Of a DNA stretch of 64,000 nt, positions 51,001-53,250 are shown one piece after another. The DNA is from Lutjanus erythropterus (lineage: Eukaryota > Chordata > Actinopteri > Lutjaniformes > Lutjanidae), in NCBI GenBank assembly GCA_020091685.1, contig CM034607.1:10413465-10477464 (forward strand), given 5' to 3'. Both the position numbers and the translations under genes were made by a program. Numbering within the stretch: the stretch's first letter is position 1; each line of letters begins with the position of its first letter. The notes beneath the pieces were generated by a model. The model saw nothing but the letters and a program-made list of their open reading frames with translations. It had not been told where the DNA came from and searched no databases.

Positions 51001-52491
51001 TGATCCCCAGTTATTACTGTTAATTTGACACTGACATATTGAGATCTATCGTGGGCCAGATGACACCTTTAACTTATTTTCTCCTCCTCTGTATTCCCCT
51101 CAGGAACATGACAGACAGTACATGCACATCGGCACCATGGTGGAGTTTGCCTTTGCTCTTGTGGGGAAGCTGGATGTCATCAACAAACACTCCTTCAACG
51201 ACTTCAGGCTCCGAATTGGTGAGAATGTTTCTTTGCAGCAGAAATATGAGATAAATATGTGATTTTTTTTTTAGCATTTAGCAAAAATTTAAGCTGATGA
51301 TACTAGACCTGACCCGAATGCTTCAAAGCTTCTACCGTCGGCATGGTAATCAGTGTCAAAATCAGTATTTGAATCTTTTCTGAGGAGAGTTTTTTGAAGA
51401 AAAATACTGATAAAGGGCAATAAATTAATTATATATGGTGTTTAATTATTCTCAAAACCTGTGCATGTAAATATCAGACATGTGCATATGATTTGAGTGC
51501 ACGGAATAATATCTGCGAACAGAATGAAGAGCTCAAGTTTATACACACAGAGCTGCTTAACTCTTGTCAAGTTAGTTGACTGTTACGACTTTGGAAGTGG
51601 GGATGGAAAAGACAGCGACTGATGTCTCTCCTCTTGTCCTCGTCTTTCTTTAGACTCATTATTACAATGATAGAAAAGTATATAATAATGACCGCAAGTT
51701 TGAGGAAAGTATGACTGAGTTGCCCCCCACCCCGAGTTTTTCCTTGCCACAGTTGGCTCAGTGTTTGCTCTTGGTATGAAAACTTTGGTTCATAAAGAGT
51801 ACGGTCATTGAACAATGCCCTGGGATAACTTTGTTATGATTTGGTGCTATAGAAATAAAGTTTAACTTAAATTGATTTCTGAGGCACTTGAATAATCGTA
51901 GCTATTATAAGCCAGAGGCTTCAAAGATAAACATGTTTTTTTTAAAAAGGCATACAAGACAAATGGTCTTGACGGCCCTAGATGATTTGTTGTTATTATT
52001 TTACTGAAGAAGGATGTTACAATGTAGAGCAAGAGAACGCTGTCTACATTTTGATTTGAGAAAAATGACAGAATAAGATACCTAATAAATAACAAATGTT
52101 ATTTGTGATTTGGTGTTTTTTTTTTCTAGGGATAAACCATGGCCCAGTGATTGCAGGGGTCATCGGGGCTCAGAAACCTCAGTATGACATCTGGGGAAAC
52201 AGTGTGAACGTGGCCAGTAGGATGGAGACCACTGGGGTTCTGGGAAAAATACAGGTGGGGTGTCTCGCAAAAATACATGTGCGCATCTTCCAGTTAGTAA
52301 ACTTCTTATTCTCATCATATTTGTTCCTTCGTGTGCAGGTAACAGAGGAGACGAGTCATATCTTATCAACACTAGGGTACATGTGTTCGTGTCGAGGCAT
52401 CATCAACGTGAAGGGCAAAGGAGAGCTGAAGACCTATTTCGTTCACACGGAGATGACCCGATCTCTGTCACAAGGGACCGTGATGCCTTGA
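1160..52491 (+). CDS. adcy2: Adenylyl cyclase type 2, whole gene (24 coding exons; first exon lies outside the window)
   Basis: The product is a plasma-membrane adenylyl cyclase that converts ATP to cAMP and pyrophosphate; the mammalian enzyme is stimulated by G-alpha-s, G-beta-gamma and protein kinase C. Twenty-four exons join in phase to give 1037 residues, numbered here from exon 2. Order: membrane domain M1 (about 1-140), helical linker and C1a (about 160-390), C1b (398-520), M2 (about 525-769), C2 (770-1037). Metal aspartates are D225 (YADIVGF) and D269 (ILGDCYY). In C2, K885, D965, N972, R976 and K1012 match K938, D1018, N1025, R1029 and K1065 of rat type 2 at a constant offset of 53, so no residue is gained or lost between them. 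Motifs such as AGAYHKHLM and [10 protein letters not shown] fit type 2 better than types 4 or 7. Family assignment is near certain; the a/b paralogue is not resolved. Exon numbers assume the 25-exon mammalian layout. Confidence 0.97.
1386..1423. repeat. TG microsatellite just after the exon 2 donor
   Basis: Imperfect TG/GTCC run beginning about 30 bases into the intron. Confidence 0.85.
3225..3790. mobile_element. MITE family B, copy 1
   Basis: The right end (GGATAAGT... to CTATCCCCTTAAAG) resembles the ends of elements at 50400..50640 and 58965..59805. Shared interior phrases include TATAAGCCAAATATT and a gtgttattgtttgac stretch. The left boundary is unclear. Confidence 0.5.
4627..4699. repeat. 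(TATC)n tetranucleotide microsatellite
   Basis: About 18 uninterrupted TATC units. Confidence 0.97.
4711..5185. repeat. Degenerate minisatellite, units of about 50-60 bp
   Basis: Units recur around the phrase GGGTTCTaGGTAgAACC and its variants, for example TGTGTTCTAGATAAAA at two places about 57 bases apart. Both GGTTCT and its complement AGAACC are frequent. An open frame on the - strand (5129..4899) is a by-product of the repeat and not a gene. Confidence 0.75.
6061..6175. repeat. TG and GA microsatellites
   Basis: A TG run at 6061..6084 and about 18 GA units at 6139..6174, followed by a short A-run. Confidence 0.9.
7339..7605. mobile_element. MITE family C, copy 1 (internally deleted)
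   Basis: It starts TTAAAGGGACAGTTCACCCC and continues with TTTTTCCTCTTACCTG, the same end as the element at 49765..50315. The centre matches the later part of that element (GTAACCAGGTCATGATTT), so about half is deleted and the right inverted end is lost. Confidence 0.65.
8608..8765. mobile_element. MITE family D, copy 1
   Basis: It begins AGACCCTTTTCACAGCAGCC. It shares the phrases TGAAATAG, ACAGGTGTTACCA and TTGGCTCACTG with copies at 57165..57345 and 61260..61400. In the 57-kb copy the CTTTTCACAG end appears at the right in inverted orientation. Confidence 0.6.
9595..9756 (+). CDS. adcy2: adcy2 exon 3: M1 helices
   Basis: 162 nt, 54 codons, phase 0 to 0 (residues 67-120). Flanks are TTTCCAG and GTAAGA. 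It contains [17 protein letters not shown] and the loop and helix [19 protein letters not shown], closely matching human ADCY2. It ends PLVWQ, which continues directly into exon 4. Confidence 0.95.
9757..10681 (+). other. adcy2: adcy2 intron 3
   Basis: 925 nt. It has short CA runs near 10265 and 10358 and no recognisable element. Confidence 0.7.
10682..10831 (+). CDS. adcy2: adcy2 exon 4: last M1 helix and start of helical linker
   Basis: 150 nt, 50 codons, phase 0 to 0 (residues 121-170). It starts [20 protein letters not shown] and runs through the conserved [12 protein letters not shown] into the charged FEKHQQ of the helical domain that connects the membrane bundle to C1a. The donor CAG|GTACAC opens a CA microsatellite. 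Confidence 0.95.
10832..15238 (+). other. adcy2: adcy2 intron 4
   Basis: 4.4-kb intron. It begins with a CA repeat (10833..10863), has another CA run near 13276..13310, and a GAATA-rich patch at 14275..14300. Nothing else is recognisable, including the stretch 11000-13200. Confidence 0.7.
10833..10863. repeat. CA microsatellite fused to the exon 4 donor
   Basis: The 5' splice site GTACACAC runs straight into about 15 CA units. Length changes here would sit directly beside the donor. Confidence 0.9.
15239..15387 (+). CDS. adcy2: adcy2 exon 5: helical linker into C1a
   Basis: 149 nt, phase 0 to 2 (residues 171-219, Ser220 split). It starts [20 protein letters not shown], the coiled signalling helix common to class III cyclases, and ends [14 protein letters not shown] before the first C1a strand. 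Flanks are CTCCAG and GTGAGG. Confidence 0.95.
16310..16395. repeat. Interspersed repeat tail, unclassified
   Basis: Contains CTTTATTGTTAGACCAACG and GTGGCCTTCATCAGG, phrases I remember from interspersed fish repeats. The family is not certain. Confidence 0.4.
16510..16890 (+). mobile_element. Non-LTR retrotransposon fragment (reverse-transcriptase domain, broken)
   Basis: Reading with frame shifts gives pieces typical of fish LINE reverse transcriptase: a conserved [13 protein letters not shown] stretch near 16725-16757, then [14 protein letters not shown] sequence near 16813-16843. Where the catalytic FADD box is expected (about 16640) a few bases are missing and the frame is lost. A dead, 5'- and 3'-truncated copy in the same orientation as adcy2. 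Confidence 0.75.
17323..17434 (+). CDS. adcy2: adcy2 exon 6: C1a first metal-binding aspartate
   Basis: 112 nt, phase 2 to 0 (residues 220-257). It encodes [16 protein letters not shown] with D225 as the first Mg-binding aspartate, then the helix [19 protein letters not shown], identical to human ADCY2 over this span. Flanks are TCTGCAG and GTAACT. Confidence 0.96.
19470..19640 (-). repeat. Interspersed repeat family E, antisense copy
   Basis: Reverse complement of the repeat at 37075..37400: shares GTGACCTTGACCTTTGG, a TCAAGTGGCCACT-like stretch and CATTCTCGAGATATC. Carries AGGTCA-type half-sites on the - strand. Confidence 0.6.
19640..20345 (-). mobile_element. L1-like LINE 3' fragment (antisense), decayed
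   Basis: The - strand frame 20342..19938 encodes [29 protein letters not shown] and [13 protein letters not shown]. These resemble the region after the reverse transcriptase in fish L1-type ORF2 (typically ...CWRCG...HIFWDCP...FW). Frames are interrupted toward 19640. Related fragments lie at 31330..31890 and 44690..45300. Confidence 0.65.
20372..20499 (+). CDS. adcy2: adcy2 exon 7: C1a second metal-binding aspartate
   Basis: 128 nt, phase 0 to 2 (residues 258-299, Lys300 split). It encodes [20 protein letters not shown] with D269 as the second Mg-binding aspartate, then [17 protein letters not shown]. Flanks are TTTAAG and GTAAAA. Confidence 0.96.
20500..21309 (+). other. adcy2: adcy2 intron 7
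   Basis: 810 nt. A CT-rich low-complexity tract at about 20515..20585 explains the long - strand open frame there. The rest is unremarkable. Confidence 0.7.
21310..21468 (+). CDS. adcy2: adcy2 exon 8: C1a core
   Basis: 159 nt, phase 2 to 2 (residues 300-352, Gly353 split). It encodes [38 protein letters not shown] and [14 protein letters not shown], the central C1a strands and nucleotide-facing loop. Flanks are CCACAG and GTAAGA. Confidence 0.96.
21469..24920 (+). other. adcy2: adcy2 intron 8
   Basis: 3.5-kb intron. A short TA/TG stretch is at about 22005..22040, and a complete non-autonomous hAT element at 22472..23527. The flank 23540-23720 resembles 29080-29240, so an older unclassified repeat probably surrounds the hAT copy. 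No exon is visible in 23720-24900. Confidence 0.7.
22472..23527. mobile_element. Non-autonomous hAT DNA transposon, complete
   Basis: The left end is TAGGGATGCACCGATACCA; the right end is TATCGGTATTGGTGCATCCCTA. The outer bases are inverted repeats with an extra CGATAC on one side. The element is bounded by a perfect 8-bp target duplication, CTTAGTAC, at 22464..22471 and 23528..23535. Eight-base duplications and TAGGGATGCACCGAT ends are typical of fish hAT elements. No transposase frame is present, so it would need a helper. Confidence 0.88.
24921..25053 (+). CDS. adcy2: adcy2 exon 9: end of C1a
   Basis: 133 nt, phase 2 to 0 (residues 353-397). It encodes [20 protein letters not shown] and finishes the domain with TFLVINPK. 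Flanks are TTCCAG and GTCAGA; the donor (AAG|GTCAGA) is weaker than most in the gene. Confidence 0.95.
25184..25560. repeat. Degenerate tandem repeat, about 4 units of 95-116 bp
   Basis: Units start near 25186, 25281, 25391 and 25507 with variants of TGATGCCTCCCACAAGAGTCT, each followed by GGAC/TGAC and later by GTTATtAAAGGGG(C/T)G. Spacing is 95, 110 and 116 bases, so the array is old. Confidence 0.6.
25980..26345. repeat. A-rich interspersed repeat fragment, unclassified
   Basis: Purine-rich on the + strand with phrases such as GACAGGAAGTAACAATACAC and AAACCATAACAGGAAAATG that I remember from repetitive fish DNA. The open frames on the - strand here are hydrophobic translations of this composition, not genes. 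Confidence 0.4.
26360..26770. repeat. Possible decayed DNA element, unclassified
   Basis: The left part has GAATGGGGGCTGGGCGGC...GATTGGCCACCCC and the right part GCCACCCCATAAGTGACC...GGACACGCCCCTG. Repeated GGCCACC words suggest a repeat, but boundaries and class are not clear. Confidence 0.35.
26860..26935. repeat. TG/TA compound microsatellite
   Basis: TG, then TA (26875..26893), then about 16 TG units. Confidence 0.93.
30640..30816 (+). CDS. adcy2: adcy2 exon 10: C1b with PFANL motif
   Basis: 177 nt, 59 codons, phase 0 to 0 (residues 398-456). It encodes [20 protein letters not shown] and then [20 protein letters not shown]. The mammalian protein has PFAHL in the equivalent place, reported as a G-beta-gamma contact; here it is PFANL (436-440). 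Flanks are TTCCAG and GTAAGC. Confidence 0.95.
30915..30955 (+). CDS. adcy2: adcy2 exon 11: small C1b exon
   Basis: 41 nt, phase 0 to 2 (residues 457-469, Arg470 split), encoding [13 protein letters not shown]. Short introns (98 and 110 nt) separate it from its neighbours. Human ADCY2 has a slightly longer, less basic stretch after HNFQ. Flanks are GTCAG and GTGAGA. Confidence 0.92.
31066..31146 (+). CDS. adcy2: adcy2 exon 12: C1b helix
   Basis: 81 nt, phase 2 to 2 (residues 470-496, Lys497 split), encoding [20 protein letters not shown] and DGINSQ. This matches the human helix [20 protein letters not shown]. Flanks are TCCCAG and GTAAGC. Confidence 0.95.
31147..32232 (+). other. adcy2: adcy2 intron 12
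   Basis: 1.1-kb intron, about half of it an antisense L1-like fragment (31330..31890). Confidence 0.7.
31330..31890 (-). mobile_element. L1-like LINE 3' fragment (antisense), decayed
   Basis: On the - strand, translation gives [20 protein letters not shown] near 31570..31500, similar to the (A)ITRKW-PPT-EWIE motif at the C-terminus of fish L1-type ORF2. Upstream is [19 protein letters not shown]. Several stops interrupt it. Same family and orientation as 44690..45300. Confidence 0.6.
32233..32302 (+). CDS. adcy2: adcy2 exon 13: end of C1b
   Basis: 70 nt, phase 2 to 0 (residues 497-520), encoding [20 protein letters not shown] and EKE just before M2. Flanks are TCTCCAG and GTAGGC. Confidence 0.95.
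32303..33286 (+). other. adcy2: adcy2 intron 13
   Basis: 984 nt, AT-rich, nothing recognisable. Confidence 0.7.
33287..33384 (+). CDS. adcy2: adcy2 exon 14: first M2 helix
   Basis: 98 nt, phase 0 to 2 (residues 521-552, Lys553 split). It encodes [20 protein letters not shown] and [12 protein letters not shown], a single membrane helix near-identical to human ADCY2. Flanks are CAACAG and GTAAGT. Confidence 0.96.
33385..34109 (+). other. adcy2: adcy2 intron 14
   Basis: 725 nt, unremarkable except that its last 72 bases are almost entirely a TG repeat (34038..34104) that replaces the usual pyrimidine tract. Confidence 0.8.
34038..34104 (+). repeat. (TG)33 microsatellite abutting the exon 15 acceptor
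   Basis: 67 bases of pure TG, followed by TTGCAG and the exon. There is no uridine-rich tract between repeat and AG, so recognition of this 3' splice site must work through a UG-repeat RNA. UG repeats are the preferred target of TDP-43 and CELF-type proteins. Confidence 0.97.
34110..34194 (+). CDS. adcy2: adcy2 exon 15: M2 helix
   Basis: 85 nt, phase 2 to 0 (residues 553-581), encoding [20 protein letters not shown] and LCFAGHIM, a membrane helix. Human has TSVLGISFGAAFLLLAFILF. The donor is ATG|GTGAGT. Confidence 0.95.
34243..34330. mobile_element. hAT-like terminal fragment
   Basis: AGTGGTCAACAGATATGGGT followed by a TGCCGATATTTAGA phrase and TGGTCGATA, resembling fish hAT ends of the GGTCGACCGATAT type. 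No second boundary or target duplication was found. Confidence 0.45.
34479..34535. mobile_element. End fragment of the same hAT family as 22472..23527
   Basis: TAGAGATGCACCAATACTG and CTCATAAAACTACTCC match the reverse complement of the right end of the complete hAT copy. Only about 57 bases remain. Confidence 0.65.
35146..35775. mobile_element. MITE family C, copy 2
   Basis: Shares with the 49765..50315 copy the phrases GGTACTCAACTCGTGGTGCT, CTGGAAAGAGACATTCCTGT and GAGAAGGCCGACATCTCTG. It ends with a GATTTTGGGATGAACTGGCC version of the inverted end. The left boundary is less certain. Confidence 0.6.
35860..36010. mobile_element. MITE family F fragment
   Basis: GGATTTAGCGGCCTCTCGTG and CCCTTCCAAACATGTAGGAG correspond to the inverse of the right end of the element at 47084..47704. 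Confidence 0.55.
37075..37400 (+). repeat. Interspersed repeat family E with AGGTCA half-sites
   Basis: Contains the fish repeat phrases GGCACAAATGTTCACTTGGA and CTCAAGGATGAAGTGATTAG, then AGGTCAAAGGTCAAGGTCC at 37305..37323. An antisense copy is at 19470..19640. Confidence 0.65.
38283..38423 (+). CDS. adcy2: adcy2 exon 16: M2 helix
   Basis: 141 nt, 47 codons, phase 0 to 0 (residues 582-628), encoding [20 protein letters not shown], then [20 protein letters not shown] and VMAIFNM. The acceptor is a tandem CAGCAG, so an alternative start at 38286 would drop Gln582 without changing the frame. The stretch before the helix is poorly conserved against human. Confidence 0.92.
38424..39447 (+). other. 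adcy2: adcy2 intron 16
   Basis: 1.0 kb, AT-rich, an A-run near 38899; nothing else recognisable. Confidence 0.7.
39448..39600 (+). CDS. adcy2: adcy2 exon 17: extracellular glycosylated loop of M2
   Basis: 153 nt, 51 codons, phase 0 to 0 (residues 629-679). It encodes a hydrophilic loop with a small internal repeat (VLTTPPPQ then LITTPPVN) and two N-glycosylation sequons, N657-L-T and N660-D-S, followed by an acidic-basic EKDKEEKE run. Human ADCY2 also has two close sequons here but otherwise differs, so the loop evolves fast. Flanks are TTGTTAG and GTAAGT. Confidence 0.9.
39601..41778 (+). other. adcy2: adcy2 intron 17
   Basis: 2.2 kb, AT-rich; no repeat or exon that I can name. Confidence 0.65.
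41779..41963 (+). CDS. adcy2: adcy2 exon 18: two M2 helices
   Basis: 185 nt, phase 0 to 2 (residues 680-740, Arg741 split). It encodes [40 protein letters not shown] and [20 protein letters not shown]. The first 45 residues match human closely and the short outer loop after QTHA does not. The donor AG|GTACCT is followed by a CA repeat. Confidence 0.95.
41979..42021. repeat. CA microsatellite just after exon 18
   Basis: About 15 CA units, then CTCACACACAC. Confidence 0.93.
42680..43767 (-). mobile_element. Tc1/mariner-superfamily transposon, decayed, long inverted ends
   Basis: The two ends are inverted copies over roughly 200 bases: AATAAAAAC, GATATTTAATGTTCAAACTG and CAATGTGTTCC-type phrases on the left recur in reverse complement on the right, which ends CCCAACTTTAATGGAATTGTGGTTGTAC. 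The - strand encodes broken transposase pieces: [15 protein letters not shown] (about 43390), [11 protein letters not shown] with [13 protein letters not shown] (43264..43160), a frame-shifted SPIENLW box and [15 protein letters not shown]. The copy is shorter than a full element, its frame is broken in several places, and it looks inactive. Confidence 0.85.
44090..44400. mobile_element. MITE family A, copy 2 (truncated)
   Basis: Begins TTAAAGGAGAAATATATTTA and shares AAATGACCAT, TAATGCCAAATGTTTGCTGA and CAAGAAATCAT with 216..803. The right inverted end is missing. Confidence 0.6.
44502..44586 (+). CDS. adcy2: adcy2 exon 19: last M2 helix
   Basis: 85 nt, phase 2 to 0 (residues 741-769), encoding [20 protein letters not shown] and TLLVLARQ. 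Human has [20 protein letters not shown]. Flanks are TGTGCAG and GTCAGT. Confidence 0.95.
44690..45300 (-). mobile_element. L1-like LINE 3' fragment (antisense), decayed
   Basis: The - strand translation near 45160..45010 reads [20 protein letters not shown], then [10 protein letters not shown] and LTFSQRYT, a good match to the C-terminal (L)ITRKW..PPT..EWI....Y.ME.LTF pattern of fish L1-type ORF2. Stops break it. Confidence 0.7.
47084..47704. mobile_element. MITE family F, complete, TTAA target
   Basis: Starts TTAAAGGTCCAGTGTGCAAT and ends CCTACACACTGGTCCTTTAA. The ends are inverted copies with TTAA at both outer edges (47084..47087 and 47701..47704). The outer end AGGTCCAGTGTG is one I remember as abundant in percomorph fishes. 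No protein frame. Confidence 0.78.
47835..47993 (+). CDS. adcy2: adcy2 exon 20: helical linker into C2
   Basis: 159 nt, 53 codons, phase 0 to 0 (residues 770-822), encoding [40 protein letters not shown] and [13 protein letters not shown]. This is the second coiled linker, equivalent to exons 4-5 in the first half. Flanks are TAACAG and GTGAAT. Confidence 0.96.
47994..49008 (+). other. adcy2: adcy2 intron 20
   Basis: 1.0 kb, no recognisable element. Confidence 0.7.
49009..49155 (+). CDS. adcy2: adcy2 exon 21: start of C2a
   Basis: 147 nt, 49 codons, phase 0 to 0 (residues 823-871), encoding [40 protein letters not shown] and [15 protein letters not shown] replaces the metal-binding YADIVGF of C1, as usual for C2 domains. 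Flanks are TTATCAG and GTAAAC. Confidence 0.96.
49156..49590 (+). other. adcy2: adcy2 intron 21
   Basis: 435 nt. A short TTAAAGGGATAGTTCACCC piece at about 49459..49480 resembles a MITE end, without a partner. Confidence 0.6.
49591..49698 (+). CDS. adcy2: adcy2 exon 22: C2 adenine pocket, ends at a GC donor
   Basis: 108 nt, 36 codons, phase 0 to 0 (residues 872-907), encoding [20 protein letters not shown] and [17 protein letters not shown]885 matches the adenine-contacting K938 of rat type 2, and KPKF is the KF loop. The end at CACAG|GCATGC uses a GC donor. It is chosen because it keeps the exact 80-residue spacing from K885 to D965 found in mammals, and no in-phase GT nearby does. Confidence 0.9.
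49765..50315. mobile_element. MITE family C, copy 3 (near full length)
   Basis: Starts TTAATGGGACAATTCACCCC and ends GGGTTAAACTGTCCCTTTA. The outer 70 or so bases are inverted copies, including TTTTTCCTCTTACCTG versus CAGGCAAGAGAAAAA and ATCCATCCAG versus CTGGATGGAT. It begins only 67 bases inside the GC-AG intron. Confidence 0.75.
50400..50640. mobile_element. MITE family B, truncated copy
   Basis: GAAGTCTGGTTAGTTTGGAG and a CTGTCTGAAAAAGCGGTCTG phrase recur in the element at 58965..59805. The right end is TAGTATCCCTTTAAAAG. Confidence 0.55.
51104..51218 (+). CDS. adcy2: adcy2 exon 23: C2, G-beta-gamma region
   Basis: 115 nt, phase 0 to 1 (residues 908-945, Gly946 split), encoding [20 protein letters not shown], then [18 protein letters not shown]. 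With the end of exon 22 this forms the stretch equivalent to rat type 2 residues 956-982, the QEHA peptide. Flanks are CCTCAG and GTGAGA. Confidence 0.96.
51219..52129 (+). other. adcy2: adcy2 intron 23
   Basis: 911 nt, AT-rich, ending in a T-run and CTAG acceptor; no element recognised. Confidence 0.7.
52130..52254 (+). CDS. adcy2: adcy2 exon 24: C2 catalytic core
   Basis: 125 nt, phase 1 to 0 (residues 946-987), encoding [40 protein letters not shown] and Q. D965 contacts adenine, N972 and R976 stabilise the transition state (D1018, N1025, R1029 in rat numbering). Flanks are TTCTAG and GTGGGG. Confidence 0.97.
52255..52338 (+). other. adcy2: adcy2 intron 24: 84 nt, in frame and free of stops
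   Basis: Starts GTGGGG and ends GTGCAG. Its 28 codons contain no stop, so the frame runs on from exon 24 into exon 25 if it is retained. The inserted peptide would be hydrophobic ([12 protein letters not shown]). Mammalian ADCY2 reads GKIQVTEET without an insert, so removal is the expected form. Confidence 0.85.
52339..52491 (+). CDS. adcy2: adcy2 exon 25: C-terminus and stop
   Basis: 153 nt including TGA (residues 988-1037), encoding [40 protein letters not shown] and [11 protein letters not shown]1012 matches the phosphate-binding K1065 of rat. Ser1004 stands where rat has Thr1057, a reported protein kinase C target, so a phosphate acceptor is kept. Confidence 0.96.
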   Translation, partial: VTEETSHILSTLGYMCSCRGIINVKGKGELKTYFVHTEMTRSLSQGTVMP

Positions 52492-53250
52492 GCACGCCAC
52501 GCTAACCAAACAAATAAGACTTGAGAACACAATCACACACACACAAGTGGCCATAGAAGTGATTCGTCATGCTCCGTTACTAAAACCCATTACCAGCAGC
52601 CAGCAGTACAATGGATAGAGAATCATCGAGAACCAGTTTTGTCCTTAGCAACACAATGTAGAGCAGGGCCGAGGCACACCGCCGCGGTCCTTCAACGCTG
52701 CATTCTGGATGGTTTTCACAGTTCAAGTGTAACAAGGACGTGACTCTGAGGAGTCTCTTCACTGTCTAAAGGAGTGCCTGACTGAAGAGAGGTTTGCTAA
52801 ATTAGTGCAGCTCTCGAGGACCACAGTCACCCGTCTGTACAATAGTAGTGGTGTGGAGGTAATTACCCATGCTTCAGAGCCTTACACTTGAGCGAACTGA
52901 GCTGCCTGTCGAGCTGTGCTTTTTTTATATCTGCCTGGTTGGCACTGTGAGCCGGTTTGTTCCATTTTATTCTAAATGGATGTTACAATAGTTTATTGTC
53001 ATATAGAGCAGTCGATGCCAGCAAATCGCTAGTGTGATGGGTAGTTTGCCAAAACCTGTGAATTGTATTTATAGCTTTAGAGCTGCGTTTGTGTCCCACT
53101 GAAGAGGAGGTGGACTCAGGCACAGGATCCACGAGGAAGGTAGAGGTTTCTTTTTTATAATTCATCTGGAAGCAAACGAACAGCAATGTGTGTAAATGTT
53201 CACTGCCATCCTTTTGTTATTCATTAAACATTTGTATATAAATTGACGTC
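52492..53250 (+). other. adcy2: adcy2 3' UTR
   Basis: About 0.75 kb from the stop to shortly after the ATTAAA signal. A GU-rich stretch follows at 53260..53275. The extent is inferred from the signals only. Confidence 0.65.
53223..53228 (+). promoter_or_regulatory. adcy2: Polyadenylation signal of adcy2 (ATTAAA)
   Basis: ATTAAA, the commonest variant hexamer, with GTGTGTTTGTTTT about 33 bases downstream as a likely GU-rich element. No AATAAA occurs earlier in the UTR. Confidence 0.65.

Larger units (their letters stand above)
49699..51103 (+). other. adcy2: adcy2 intron 22 (GC-AG intron)
   Basis: 1.4-kb intron starting GCATGC and ending CCTCAG. It holds a full-length family C MITE (49765..50315) and a family B fragment (50400..50640). 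Bases 50640-51090 show nothing. Confidence 0.8.
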
